Shown: positions 25,812-34,057 of the stretch, one piece after another | Numbering within the stretch: the first letter of the stretch is position 1 | Layout of the letters: each line of letters opens with the position of its first letter | NCBI RefSeq assembly: GCF_002563695.1 | Contig: NZ_PDJI01000004.1 | Span: forward strand, 3,348,001-3,412,000 | Origin: Georgenia soli | GTDB taxonomy: Bacteria; Actinomycetota; Actinomycetes; Actinomycetales; Actinomycetaceae | Length of the DNA: 64,000 bases | Direction: 5' to 3' | Translations under genes and position numbers: made by a program | The notes under the pieces: generated by a model | Databases searched by the model: none | What the model saw: the letters and a program-made list of their open reading frames with translations, nothing else | Told to the model about the DNA's origin: nothing

Positions 25812-26585
25812 ATGCGCATCGCACGGTTCATCACAGGGGAGAACCCGCAGTACGGCATCCTCGACGAGGAGACGGACGAGCTCGTGGTCCTGCGGGGCGA
25901 CCCGATCTACGGGGACCTCGACACCACCGGCAAGCGCGTGCCGCTCGACGAGGTCCGCCTCCTCTCCCCGGTGATCCCGCGCTCGAAGGTCATCGGCATC
26001 GGCCGCAACTACGCCGACCACGCCGCCGAGATGGGCAACGAGGTGCCCGCGGAGCCGCTGGTGTTCCTCAAGCCGAACACCTCCGTCATCGGGCCCGACG
26101 ACCCGATCGTGCTGCCCGCCTACAGCCAGAACGTCCACCACGAGGCCGAGCTCGCCGTCGTCATCTCGCGGCTGTGCAAGTTCGTGCCGCGGGAGAAGGC
26201 CGGCGACGTCATCTTCGGCTACACCGTCGCCAACGACGTCACCGCCCGCGACGTCCAGTCCACCGACTCGCAGTGGACCCGCGCGAAGGGTTTCGACACC
26301 TCCTGCCCGCTCGGCCCCTACATCACCATCGACCTCGACGTCTCGGACCTCGCCGTGCGGGCGCGGGTCGACGGCGAGATCCGGCAGGACGGTCGGACCT
26401 CCGACCTCGTCCACAAGGTGCCGGACCTCGTCGCGTACGTCTCCTCGATCTTCACGCTGCTGCCCGGCGACGTGATCCTCACCGGCACCCCGGCGGGGGT
26501 CGGGCCCATCGACGTGGGCCAGCGGGTCGAGGTCGAGGTGGAGGGCATCGGGGCGTTCTCCAACCCTGTCGTGCGCCGGGACTGA
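25812..26585 (+). CDS. Fumarylacetoacetate hydrolase (FAH) family protein
   Basis: A 257-residue metal-dependent FAH-fold enzyme; members hydrolyse or decarboxylate beta-diketo acids such as oxaloacetate or acylpyruvates. Metal-site residues are in VHHEAELAVVI (E-x-E) and NDVTARDVQ. GIGRNYADHAAEMGNEVP and LLPGDVILTGTPAGVGPI are family signatures. It is standalone. TAGGGT (25800-25805) ends 6 bases before the ATG, so the transcript is likely leaderless. The convergent/divergent neighbours give no pathway clue. Substrate undetermined. Confidence 0.9.
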   Translation: MRIARFITGENPQYGILDEETDELVVLRGDPIYGDLDTTGKRVPLDEVRLLSPVIPRSKVIGIGRNYADHAAEMGNEVPAEPLVFLKPNTSVIGPDDPIVLPAYSQNVHHEAELAVVISRLCKFVPREKAGDVIFGYTVANDVTARDVQSTDSQWTRAKGFDTSCPLGPYITIDLDVSDLAVRARVDGEIRQDGRTSDLVHKVPDLVAYVSSIFTLLPGDVILTGTPAGVGPIDVGQRVEVEVEGIGAFSNPVVRRD

Positions 26586-26662
26586 GCCGCCCGCAGCACC
26601 CGGGACCTCGGTCACTTCCGCCGGTCCGACGGCGGTGGTGCGCTGGCACTGAGGTGATCACC

Positions 26663-27292
26663 GTGACCCCGACCCGTGTCGCTCCTGTCCCGCTGATCCT
26701 CGCCTCCGTCGCCCTGGCGGCCGCCGCGCTGCGGCAGGTCCAGGCGTGCTGGGGCGCCACGGAGGCCGAGGTCGCCGAGGCGCTGCCGGGCGACGACCTC
26801 CTCCCGGCCGCCGGGCTCGTCGCCACCCGAGCGGTCGACATCGCCGCGCCGCCCGGGAAGGTCTGGCCCTGGATCGCCCAGCTCGGTCAGGGCCGCGGCG
26901 GGTTCTACAGCTACGACGCGCTCGAGAACCTCGCGGGCTGCGACATCCACAGCGCGGGGCGGATCGTCTCCGAGTGGCAGGACGTCGCCGTGGGGGACGA
27001 GGTCCGTCTCGCCCCCGAGGTGGGGCTCGAGGTCGCCGCTGTGAGCCCCGCCGAGCACCTGGTGCTCCACGGCGGCGTCGCGCCGGGCCTGCCGGCGCCC
27101 CCGTACGACTTCACCTGGGCGTTCGTGCTCCGCCCGACGCCGGACGGCGGCACCCGCATGCTCGTCCGCGAGCGGTACGGCTGGGAGCGCCCGTGGGTGC
27201 GTCCGCTGGTCGAGGCCGTCCAGGTGGTCAGCTTCGTCATGACCGAGCGGATGCTTCGCGGAATCCGTGACCGCGCCGAGGTCACTTCTTGA
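26663..27292 (+). CDS. SRPBCC/START-fold hypothetical protein with N-terminal hydrophobic segment
   Basis: A 209-residue protein. Residues 5-30 (APVPLILASVALAAAALRQ) form one hydrophobic segment, then ATRAVDIAAPPGKVWPWIAQLGQGRGGFYSYDALENLAGCDIH is typical of SRPBCC proteins that bind hydrophobic ligands; this class is usually left as hypothetical. GTG 26663 is preferred because GAGGTG sits 6 bases upstream; GTG 26654 is an alternative. It lies 26 bases before the P-loop kinase-like gene and could be co-transcribed. Confidence 0.65.
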   Translation: MTPTRVAPVPLILASVALAAAALRQVQACWGATEAEVAEALPGDDLLPAAGLVATRAVDIAAPPGKVWPWIAQLGQGRGGFYSYDALENLAGCDIHSAGRIVSEWQDVAVGDEVRLAPEVGLEVAAVSPAEHLVLHGGVAPGLPAPPYDFTWAFVLRPTPDGGTRMLVRERYGWERPWVRPLVEAVQVVSFVMTERMLRGIRDRAEVTS

Positions 27293-27318
27293 GCTGAGGC
27301 CGCTGCCATCATGGGTCG

Positions 27319-27900
27319 GTGCTTCTCGGCCCCGACGACCCGCTGCCCCGCCGCCCGTCGCGGATCGTCGTCGCGGGCGTCTCCGGCTCCGGGAAGACGA
27401 CGCTGGCGCGGAGAGCAGCGGCGCGGCTCGGGGTCCCGCACGTCGAGATCGACGCTCTCTTCCACGGACCGGGCTGGCGCCCACGCCCCGAGTTCCTGGC
27501 GGACGTCGAGCGCCTCGTCGTCCGCGAGGAGTGGGTGACCGAGTGGCAGTACGCCGCCGCCCGCCCGCTGCTCCTGGCCCGTGCCGACCTGATGGTGTGG
27601 CTCGACCTGCCGGTCGCCCGGACGATGACGCAGGTGACGGTGCGCACGGTGACGCGCCGGGTCGGGCGCGTCGAGCTGTGGAACGGGAACCGCGAGGGAC
27701 CGCTGCTCGGTGTCCTGCACCAGCCCGACCACATCATCCGGTGGGCGTGGCGGACCCGCCACAAGTACGACGGCCTCCCGGAGCGGGTCGAGGCGGTGCG
27801 GCGGGCCAGGGCGCTGCCCGACCTCCCGGTGGTGCGCCTGCGGAGTCACCGCGACAGCCGTCGGTGGTGCGACGGTCCCCTCGCGGCAAGCACGGTATGA
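27319..27900 (+). CDS. P-loop kinase-like (adenylate kinase-related) ATPase
   Basis: A 193-residue P-loop protein. IVVAGVSGSGKTTLARRAA is the Walker A region, followed by VPHVEIDALFHGPGW, then LMVWLDLPVARTMTQV. This order matches the small NMP-kinase-like proteins sometimes called DNA topology modulation protein FlaR. No substrate is known. Start GTG 27319; CATCAT (27307-27312) ends 6 bases earlier, a leaderless arrangement. Confidence 0.75.
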   Translation: MLLGPDDPLPRRPSRIVVAGVSGSGKTTLARRAAARLGVPHVEIDALFHGPGWRPRPEFLADVERLVVREEWVTEWQYAAARPLLLARADLMVWLDLPVARTMTQVTVRTVTRRVGRVELWNGNREGPLLGVLHQPDHIIRWAWRTRHKYDGLPERVEAVRRARALPDLPVVRLRSHRDSRRWCDGPLAASTV

Positions 27901-27930
27901 CCGGACGGGCGGGCCGGGGCGCTCCGTCGG

Positions 27931-29097
27931 CTAGACCCGCACGCGCGCCAGCGCCTCACCCATCTGCTCGACGGCGCGGCGCAGGATCGGGCGCGGCGTC
28001 GCCATGATGATGCGGACGAAGCCCGCCCCCGCCTCGCCGCACGCGATGCCGTCGGTGAGGGCGACCTGGGCCTCGCGGCGGAAGAACGCCGCGGCCGACC
28101 CCTCGATGTCCAGCGCCCGGCAGTCGAGCCACGCGATGTAGCTGCCCTCGGTCCGGGTCAGGACGGCCCCGGGCAGGTGCTCGGCGACCAGCTTCGCCAG
28201 CAGGTCGCGGTTCCCGCGCAGGTACTCGACGACGTCGTCGAGCCAGCCGCCGTCGTCCGTGTAGACGGCGGTGGCGACGCGTGCGCCCAGCAGGCCCACG
28301 GTGTCGGAGACGTCCGCCGCGTAGGGCGCGAACGCGGCCTGGTCGGCCTCGTTGGACAGGATCATCTGCCCGCACTTCAGGCCCGGGACGTTCCAGCCCT
28401 TTGACGCCGCCACCGCCGTGACCGTGTGGCCCGCGGTGCGCTCGTCCAGGGAGGCGTACGGGACGTGCTCGACCTCGTCGAGCAGGATCGGCGCGTGGAT
28501 CTCGTCGGAGAAGACCCGGCCCCCGTGCCGGTCGACCACCTCCGCGAGGGCGAGGAGCTCCTCGCGCGTCAGCACCCGGCCGACCGGGTTCCAGGGGTTG
28601 CACAGCACCAGCAGTCCCGCGCCGGCGGCGAAGGCGGCGTCGATGGCGTCGAGGTCGAGGGTGTAGCGCCCGGCGTCGTCGACGAGGCTCGGCACCTGGA
28701 CGACCTCGCGGTCGAGCGCCGGGACCACGGTGAGGAACGGCATGTACGCCGGGGTCGGGACGATGACGGCGGAGCCTGGCGGGATGAAGTGTCGGATGGT
28801 CTCGCGCAGCACCGACAGCACGTCCGGCAGCAGGTGGACACGCTCGGAGGGCACCCGCCAGCCGGTGTTGCGCAGCAGCCAGTCGGACGTGGCGTCGCGG
28901 GCGGCCTGCCGCTCGGCGACCGGCAGGTACCCGAGGGCGCCCGCGTCCGCGGCGCTGCGCACGATGTCCTGCACGACCGGAGGGACACCGAAGTCCATCT
29001 CGGCGACGAACGCGCCGATGCAGTCGGGGAAGCGGGTCCACTTCGTCCCGCCCGCCGCCCGCAGCTGGTCGATGGTGATGTTGTCGAAGTCGCGCAC
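27931..29097 (-). CDS. MalY/PatB-family PLP aminotransferase (possible C-S lyase)
   Basis: A 388-residue fold-type I PLP enzyme. The PLP lysine is in [18 protein letters not shown], and [19 protein letters not shown] plus [12 protein letters not shown] are hallmarks of the MalY/PatB subgroup, which cleaves cystathionine and related C-S bonds. GTG 29097 ([12 protein letters not shown]) starts at the homology boundary; GAGGAGGA lies about 20 bases upstream. The longer open frame upstream runs through a tandem repeat and is not coding. Confidence 0.85.
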   Translation of the reverse strand: MRDFDNITIDQLRAAGGTKWTRFPDCIGAFVAEMDFGVPPVVQDIVRSAADAGALGYLPVAERQAARDATSDWLLRNTGWRVPSERVHLLPDVLSVLRETIRHFIPPGSAVIVPTPAYMPFLTVVPALDREVVQVPSLVDDAGRYTLDLDAIDAAFAAGAGLLVLCNPWNPVGRVLTREELLALAEVVDRHGGRVFSDEIHAPILLDEVEHVPYASLDERTAGHTVTAVAASKGWNVPGLKCGQMILSNEADQAAFAPYAADVSDTVGLLGARVATAVYTDDGGWLDDVVEYLRGNRDLLAKLVAEHLPGAVLTRTEGSYIAWLDCRALDIEGSAAAFFRREAQVALTDGIACGEAGAGFVRIIMATPRPILRRAVEQMGEALARVRV

Positions 29098-29185
29098 CGC
29101 GCCCGCCTGTCTCTCGTCCTCCTCGATCCCCGACGACGCTACCCGGCCCCGCTGACACCCGCCGCACCGGGCCGGCGGGCGGAAC

Positions 29186-29272
29186 GCCGTCGTCGGGGAC
29201 GACGCGGAGAAAGCGCCGTCGTCGGGCACGACGCGGAGAAAGCGCCGTCGTCCGGGACGGCGCGGAGAACCG
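29186..29272. repeat. Three 29-bp tandem repeats upstream of gltX
   Basis: Units begin at 29186, 29215 and 29244. The first two differ at a single base and the third is diverged. Each contains the stem-loop CGTCGTC-GGG-GACGACG or a near form. They lie in the gap between the divergent PatB-like and gltX genes, 50 bases before gltX. Confidence 0.85.
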
Positions 29273-29321
29273 GACGCCCCCGGGGGAGGCGCCGGGCGGC
29301 GCGGCTACGCTGGGAGGCATC

Positions 29322-30848
29322 ATGACCGAGAACCTCGCCACGGCCCCGACTGGCTCCGCCGTCCGGGTGCGCTTCTGCCCCTCGCCCACCGGTACCCCGC
29401 ACGTGGGGCTGATCCGCACCGCGCTGTTCAACTGGGCGCACGCCCGGCACGTGGGCGGCACGTTCGTGTTCCGCATCGAGGACACCGACCCGGCCCGTGA
29501 CTCCGAGGAGAGCTACCAGCAGATCCTCGAGGCGCTGCGCTGGCTCGGGCTGGACTGGGACGAGGGCGTCGAGGTCGGCGGCCCGTACGGCCCCTACCGC
29601 CAGTCCGAGCGCATGGACGTCTACCGCGACGTGGCGCAGAAGCTCCTCGAGGCCGGGTACGCCTACGAGTCGTTCTCCACGCCGGAGGAGATCGAGGCAC
29701 GGCACCGGGCCGCGGGCCGTGACCCCAAGCTCGGCTACGACGGCTTCGACCGCGACCTCACCGACGAGCAGAAGGCCGCCTACCGCGCCGAGGGCCGTGA
29801 GCCGGTGCTGCGGGTCCGCATGCCGGAGGAGGACGTGACCTTCACCGACCTCGTCCGCGGCGACGTCACCTTCAAGGCCGGGTCGATCCCCGACTTCGTC
29901 ATCGTCCGGGCCAACGGCTTCCCGCTGTACACCCTCACCAACCCGGTCGACGACGCGCTGATGAAGATCACGCACGTGCTGCGCGGCGAGGACCTGCTCT
30001 CCTCCACCCCGCGCCAGGTGGTGCTCTACCGGGCGCTGCTCGACCTCGGCATCGCGGACGTCATGCCGGTCTTCGGGCACCTCCCGTACGTGATGGGGGA
30101 GGGCAACCGGAAGCTGTCCAAGCGCGACCCCGAGTCGAACCTCTTCCTGCACCGCGAGCGCGGCTTCACCCCCGAGGGGCTGCTGAACTACCTGGCGCTG
30201 CTGGGCTGGGGCATCTCCGCGGACAACGACATCTTCTCCAAGGAGGAGATGGTCGCGGCGTTCGACGTCGCGAACGTCAACCCCAACCCCGCGCGGTTCG
30301 ACCTGAAGAAGGCCGAGGCCATCAACGCCACCCACGTGCGCATGCTCTCGCCGGAGGACTTCCGAGCGCGCCTGGTGCCGTACCTGCACGCCGCCGGCCT
30401 GGTGCCCGCCGCGACCTTCGACGAGCTCGGCGAGCGGGAGCAGGAGCTGCTCGTCCGTGCGGCCCCGCTGACCCAGGAGCGCATGACGCTGCTCGGCGAG
30501 GCGGTCGGCATGCTCGGCTTCCTCTTCCGCGCCGACGACGAGCTCGTCGTCGAGGATGACGCCCTGAAGGCGCTGCGGGCGGAGGCGGCGGAGGTTCTCG
30601 ACGCCGCCGTGGGCGCGCTCGAGCCGCTGGCCGACTTCACGACCGAGGCGGTCGAGGCGGCGCTGCGCGCGGCCATCGTCGAGGGGATGGGCATCAAGCC
30701 GAAGTTCGCGTTCACGCCGCTGCGCGTGGCCGTCACCGGCCGGCGGGTCTCCCCGCCGCTGTTCGAGTCGATGGAGCTCCTCGGCCGGGACTCGACCCTC
30801 GCCCGGCTGCGCTCGCTGCGGTCCCGCCTCCGTTCCGCCCAGGCCTGA
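29322..30848 (+). CDS. gltX: Glutamyl-tRNA synthetase
   Basis: This class I synthetase charges tRNA-Glu (and tRNA-Gln where the transamidation route is used). It has 508 residues. The HIGH-type motif is [18 protein letters not shown] and the KMSKS-type motif is [25 protein letters not shown] follows the catalytic fold, as in all GluRS. ATG 29322 has GGGAGG 5-10 bases upstream and a TACGCT hexamer before it. Whether it is discriminating cannot be told by eye. tRNA-Glu and tRNA-Gln genes lie about 1.6 kb downstream. A shared terminator separates it from the convergent DinB gene. Confidence 0.97.
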   Translation: MTENLATAPTGSAVRVRFCPSPTGTPHVGLIRTALFNWAHARHVGGTFVFRIEDTDPARDSEESYQQILEALRWLGLDWDEGVEVGGPYGPYRQSERMDVYRDVAQKLLEAGYAYESFSTPEEIEARHRAAGRDPKLGYDGFDRDLTDEQKAAYRAEGREPVLRVRMPEEDVTFTDLVRGDVTFKAGSIPDFVIVRANGFPLYTLTNPVDDALMKITHVLRGEDLLSSTPRQVVLYRALLDLGIADVMPVFGHLPYVMGEGNRKLSKRDPESNLFLHRERGFTPEGLLNYLALLGWGISADNDIFSKEEMVAAFDVANVNPNPARFDLKKAEAINATHVRMLSPEDFRARLVPYLHAAGLVPAATFDELGEREQELLVRAAPLTQERMTLLGEAVGMLGFLFRADDELVVEDDALKALRAEAAEVLDAAVGALEPLADFTTEAVEAALRAAIVEGMGIKPKFAFTPLRVAVTGRRVSPPLFESMELLGRDSTLARLRSLRSRLRSAQA

Positions 30849-30868
30849 CGACGGCGGAGCCTGACGAC

Positions 30869-30900
30869 GGCGAGGCCCTCCGGCCGCGGGGGGCCTCGCC
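30869..30900. terminator. Bidirectional hairpin between gltX and the DinB-type gene
   Basis: GGCGAGGCC (30869-30877) pairs with GGCCTCGCC (30892-30900), extendable inward by further pairs. It ends exactly at the stop codon of the convergent gene, so it probably serves both. Between it and gltX, TGACGACGGCGGAGCC and a second TGACGACGGCG occur in tandem. Confidence 0.65.
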
Positions 30901-31506
30901 TCAGCGCACCGTCGGCTCCCAGCGCCAGCTCGTCAGGCGCCCGTACCCGGCGAGCTCCTCGCGTCCCGTCTGCCACAGCAGCTGGTCCTGGAACGTCCCG
31001 ATGTCGGGGGTGCCCGGGAACAGCCGGGCCAGCACGCCCTCGCAGAGGTCCTCGGGGAGGTCTGCGACCTCGTCGTCCAGCGCGCTCAGGACGTCCCAGG
31101 CGTGGATGACGATCTCGCAGACACCCATCGCGGCGAATCCGCCCGGGTCCGAGATGCCGTCCGGGTGCCAGGCGCGGGCCGTGCGCGGGTGGAGCTCGAC
31201 CTGGGCGGCGAGCAGCTCCGCCACCGCCTCGAGCGTCCTGGCGAGCCCCTCCGCCCCCGCGGCGCGGTCGACCCGCAGCAGGTTGGTGCCCTCACCCGGA
31301 GGTGTCAGGGGGAGGTAGCCGTCCGTGAGGCGCCCGGAAAGCTGGAGCGCGTAGCTCAGCTGGTCGTCCACGACGTGCTCGACCGTGTACCAGCACGTCC
31401 ACTCCAGGCCGCGCGCCGGCCGGTCGTAGTCGAACTCGTCGTCGGGGCGGGCGCGCAGCTCGGTGGCGAACCACTGCGCGGCGTGGCGGACGTCGTCGGG
31501 ATCCAT
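30901..31506 (-). CDS. DinB/maleylpyruvate-isomerase-like (mycothiol-dependent) family protein
   Basis: A 201-residue helical-bundle protein of the DinB/MDMPI superfamily. Candidate metal-ligand histidines are in WYTVEHVVDDQL and CEIVIHAWDVL, placed as in mycothiol-dependent isomerases and S-transferases of actinobacteria. Start ATG 31506 (MDPDDVRHAAQWF). A second, more distant DinB-type gene occurs at 37862. Reaction unknown. Confidence 0.72.
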   Translation of the reverse strand: MDPDDVRHAAQWFATELRARPDDEFDYDRPARGLEWTCWYTVEHVVDDQLSYALQLSGRLTDGYLPLTPPGEGTNLLRVDRAAGAEGLARTLEAVAELLAAQVELHPRTARAWHPDGISDPGGFAAMGVCEIVIHAWDVLSALDDEVADLPEDLCEGVLARLFPGTPDIGTFQDQLLWQTGREELAGYGRLTSWRWEPTVR

Positions 31507-31579
31507 GGCCCGACGTTAGTGCCGGCGAAGCTGCGACGACGCGCGTCAGGGCCGGCGACCTCCCGCCGGGTGCGCGGGC

Positions 31580-32215
31580 TCAGAAGCTGGTCGCGGTGGT
31601 CCCGTGCAGGGTGGTGCCGGCGACGAAGCTGTCCCACGTGGCCTCGTCGAGGCCGCCGGCGGGACACACGTGCACGAGGCCCACGAGCACCTGGTCCGCG
31701 GAGGAGGCCCGCAGCAACATCCTCACGTCCAGCTCCTGCGCCCCGGACGAGGCCGTCAGAGAGACCTCGCGGGCGGCGAGCGGACCGGCGTCGGACGGGA
31801 TGGCGGAGTCCTCGCGGCCCGTCTCGGTGATCTCCCCGAGGGCCGAGGTGGCGTTCTTGATGGCGGTGTCGGTGTACGTCGAGTCGTCGATGCCCGCGTC
31901 GGGGATGACCTCGTGCGTGAGCTGCAGGAGGCAGGCGAGATCGTCGTTCTCGAGCTGGACGACCGTGTCGGTGGGCGGCTCCTCGGAGACGGCGTACCCC
32001 TCGAGCTCCGGGTGGTCCCACGTCACGGTGGCCGGTTCCGCCGCGGCGGTCGGCTCAGGCGCCGAGGTCTCGCTCGCGGTGCTGCCCGATCCCGGGGCCG
32101 TCGCGCCGTCCCCCGAGCTGGCGCCGGTGCACGCCGCGAGACCGGCGGCGGCGAGCGCGCCGGAGGCGAGGAGCACCAGCGTGCGGGCGAGGCGCGGAGC
32201 GGTGGTTCGTGACAT
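31580..32215 (-). CDS. Putative lipoprotein, function unknown
   Basis: A 211-residue exported protein. Residues 1-27 form a signal peptide ending in the lipobox LAAC, followed by a Ser/Thr/Ala/Pro/Glu linker (about residues 28-65) and a globular domain with two cysteines (DLACLLQL; VHVCPAGG) that could form a disulfide. ATG 32215 is preceded by GGAGGG; a longer open frame upstream is rejected because it would bury the signal peptide. I do not recognise the domain. Confidence 0.75.
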   Translation of the reverse strand: MSRTTAPRLARTLVLLASGALAAAGLAACTGASSGDGATAPGSGSTASETSAPEPTAAAEPATVTWDHPELEGYAVSEEPPTDTVVQLENDDLACLLQLTHEVIPDAGIDDSTYTDTAIKNATSALGEITETGREDSAIPSDAGPLAAREVSLTASSGAQELDVRMLLRASSADQVLVGLVHVCPAGGLDEATWDSFVAGTTLHGTTATSF

Positions 32216-32363
32216 GGGCGGACCCTCCAGGGCCGGGTCGGTGTGCCCCACGAACATATCCGACCCGCGGACCCGAGAGGTGGTGCTCATGGTGTGGCCG
32301 GGCGGTCGTGGGAGGCCGGCGTGCGGGCCGGTCGTGAGAACGGTCACGGAAGGCCTTCCGAGT

Positions 32364-32392
32364 TTGGAACGGGCTCCCCGCTCGGGTAATGT
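32364..32392 (+). promoter_or_regulatory. Promoter of the tRNA-Gln/tRNA-Glu unit
   Basis: -35 TTGGAA (32364-32369), 17-bp spacer, -10 TAATGT (32387-32392). The start of tRNA-Gln is 57 bases past the -10. This is the best sigma-70-type promoter by eye in the window. Confidence 0.7.
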
Positions 32393-32448
32393 TCTTCGAC
32401 GGTACGACCCCCGCCCGCCCCGCCGGCGGAGCGGAGGTTATACCCCCT

Positions 32449-32523
32449 TGGGGTATGGTGTAATTGGCAGCACGACTGATTCTGGTTCAGTTAGTCTAGG
32501 TTCGAGTCCTGGTACCCCAGCCA
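32449..32523 (+). tRNA. tRNA-Gln (anticodon CTG)
   Basis: The acceptor TGGGGTA (32449-32455) pairs with TACCCCA (32513-32519); G32520 is the discriminator and CCA (32521-32523) is encoded. The anticodon stem ACTGA/TCAGT frames the loop TTCTGGT with CTG at 32482-32484. GGTTCGAGTCC gives the T-loop. It heads a short tRNA unit with tRNA-Glu. Confidence 0.95.
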
Positions 32524-32567
32524 AGCGGGAGACGCTCCGCGTCGACCGTGGCACCTCAGGGTGCCGA

Positions 32568-32640
32568 GCCCCCATCGTTTAGTGGCCTAGGACACCGCCC
32601 TCTCACGGCGGCGGCGCCGGTTCGAATCCGGCTGGGGGTA
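32568..32640 (+). tRNA. tRNA-Glu (anticodon CTC), copy 1
   Basis: Acceptor GCCCCCA (32568-32574) pairs with TGGGGGT, with a terminal G-T pair. Anticodon stem CCGCC/GGCGG frames CTCTCAC, with CTC at 32602-32604. GGTTCGAATCC is the T-loop. No CCA is encoded. It is identical over 73 bases to copy 2, 256 bp downstream, and is followed by a strong terminator. Confidence 0.95.
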
Positions 32641-32644
32641 CTTC

Positions 32645-32678
32645 CGAAAGGCCCCGCACCTCGGTGCGGGGCCTTTCG
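32645..32678 (+). terminator. Terminator after the first tRNA-Glu
   Basis: Perfect 15-bp stem, 32645-32659 with 32664-32678, loop CTCG. The 5' arm includes GAAAGGCCCCGC and the 3' arm carries a short CTTTC stretch. It closes the tRNA-Gln/tRNA-Glu transcript. Confidence 0.85.
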
Positions 32679-32753
32679 TGCATCTCCTGGCGGTATCGGG
32701 CGCGGCCGTCAGTCCTGTGCGGGACGTCACAGGGCTCGTGGGTGGCCCTCGGG

Positions 32754-32782
32754 TCGATACCTCGTCATCCCTCTGGTAATGT
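32754..32782 (+). promoter_or_regulatory. Promoter of the second tRNA-Glu
   Basis: -10 TAATGT (32777-32782), identical to that of the first tRNA unit, with TCGATA (32754-32759) at a 17-bp spacing as a weak -35. The tRNA begins 41 bases past the -10. Confidence 0.6.
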
Positions 32783-32823
32783 CTTCCGAGGCCGCCGCGA
32801 GGAGGCCGACAACAGAAGATCAC

Positions 32824-32899
32824 GCCCCCATCGTTTAGTGGCCTAGGACACCGCCCTCTCACGGCGGCGGCGCCGGTTCGAATCCGGCTGGGGGTACCA
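32824..32899 (+). tRNA. tRNA-Glu (anticodon CTC), copy 2
   Basis: The 73-base body (32824-32896) is identical to copy 1. CCA at 32897-32899 is encoded here but not in copy 1. It has its own promoter and terminator, so the two glutamate tRNAs are separately expressed. Duplication of the gene rather than of the whole region is likely, since flanks differ. Confidence 0.95.
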
Positions 32900-32904
32900 C
32901 CGAG

Positions 32905-32937
32905 AGGCTCTCACCCGTATGCGGGTGGGAGCCTTTT
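32905..32937 (+). terminator. Terminator after the second tRNA-Glu
   Basis: A 13-bp stem with one mismatch or wobble pair (32905-32917 with 32922-32934, loop TATG) followed by TTTT (32934-32937): a good intrinsic terminator. Confidence 0.85.
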
Positions 32938-33254
32938 CGCTGTCCCGCCCCGGGCGACGACCGCGCCGGCGCGTTCTTGGTGCCCGTTCCTTCGTTCGGT
33001 GGGTGCTGCAACAGGCGCCGAGAGCACGAAGGGGCGCGGAAACGTCGACAGCAGGTGCGAGCGGGCACCGGGATCGCGGCGCGGGAGGCGTGAACCCGAC
33101 CTGCCGCCCGGACGGCTCCGGCCCGGACGGCTTCCGGTCCGGAAGGCTTCCGCGCACGGCAGGGCCCGGCCCGCACGACGAAGCCCGGCTCCCCAGGGCG
33201 GGAAGCCGGGCTGTCACCGCAGGGCGGCGGGCGGTCGGTGGGCGGTCCGTCGGG
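32938..33254. other. Gene-free gap with hairpin before the regulator's 3' end
   Basis: No gene is supported. A 9-bp inverted repeat (33182-33190 with 33204-33212) lies 43 bases beyond the stop of the minus-strand IclR gene and may terminate it. A short imperfect tandem (CGGACGGCTCC/CGGACGGCTTCC) occurs near 33111-33135. Confidence 0.5.
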
Positions 33255-33977
33255 TCAGTCCTCCTCGGTGCGCTTGAGCACCTCGGTGAGCCGGTTGGCC
33301 GCAGCCACGACGGCGGCCGCATGCAGGCGGCCCGGCTGGCGGCCCATTCGCTCGATCGGTCCGGAGACGGAGACGGCGGCGAGCACCCGGCCCGACGGTC
33401 CGCGCACCGGGGCGGAGATGGAGGCGACGCCAGGCTCCCGCTCGGCCACGGACTGTGCCCAGCCACGACGGCGCACCGCGGAGAGCATGGTCGCCGTGAA
33501 GTTGGCGCCGTGCAGACCGCGGTGCAGGCGGTCGGGCTCCTCCCAGGCGAGCAGCACCTGGGCGGCGGAGCCGGCCAGCATGCTCAGCGTCGCGCCGACC
33601 GGGATGGAGTCGCGCAGTCCCATGGGCCGCTCGGCGGCAGCCACGCAGATGCGCTGGTCGCCCTGGCGGCGGTAGAGCTGCGCGCTCTCGTTGGTGTGGT
33701 CCCGCAGCGCCGTCAGCACCGGGCCGGCGGCGGCGAGCAGGCGGTCCTCGCCGGCGGCGGAGGCGAGCTCGGCCAGCCGGGGGCCGAGAATGAACCGTCC
33801 CTGCATGTCGCGCGCGACGAGACGGTGGTACTCGAGCGCGACGGCGAGGCGGTGCGCCGTCGGGCGTGCGAGGTGGGTGGCGCTCACGAGCTGGGCGAGA
33901 GTGGCAGGCCCGGCCTCCAGCGCCCCGAGAACCGTGGCGGCCTTGTCAAGGACGCCGACTCCGCTAGAGTTGTCCAT
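33255..33977 (-). CDS. ndgR: IclR-family regulator of leuCD (NdgR/LtbR type)
   Basis: A 240-residue DNA-binding regulator from ATG 33977 (MDNSSGVGVLDKAATVLGAL). The N-terminal winged helix (about residues 10-65) includes LARPTAHRLAVALEYHRLV; the C-terminal IclR effector domain follows. Its position, divergent from leuCD, and the short N-terminus match NdgR of Streptomyces and LtbR of Corynebacterium, which control leucine (and tryptophan) biosynthesis. CAATAT ends 6 bases before the ATG on the minus strand, so it is likely leaderless. A palindrome in the divergent promoter is its probable site. Confidence 0.88.
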   Translation of the reverse strand: MDNSSGVGVLDKAATVLGALEAGPATLAQLVSATHLARPTAHRLAVALEYHRLVARDMQGRFILGPRLAELASAAGEDRLLAAAGPVLTALRDHTNESAQLYRRQGDQRICVAAAERPMGLRDSIPVGATLSMLAGSAAQVLLAWEEPDRLHRGLHGANFTATMLSAVRRRGWAQSVAEREPGVASISAPVRGPSGRVLAAVSVSGPIERMGRQPGRLHAAAVVAAANRLTEVLKRTEED

Positions 33978-33986
33978 GGGTCGATA

Positions 33987-34015
33987 TTGACATCTCAGTG
34001 GGTGAGATTGCAAGT
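33987..34015 (+). promoter_or_regulatory. leuC promoter with overlapping regulator palindrome
   Basis: TTGACA (33987-33992) is a perfect -35, with a weak -10 (GCAAGT, 34010-34015) 17 bp on. Between them lies ATCTCA-GTGGG-TGAGAT (33992-33997 and 34003-34008), a perfect 6-bp inverted repeat. It also lies just upstream of the divergent ndgR start. Binding by NdgR here would block leuC and could autoregulate; that is inference from the family. Confidence 0.6.
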
Positions 34016-34057
34016 ACGCGACATGCAGCCGGCCCCTGACGATCCGAGGGAGAGACG

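Noticed and set aside
32449..32899. Integration site with a mobile element at the tRNA genes
   Set aside because: No integrase, no partial tRNA duplicate and no compositional break beside them.
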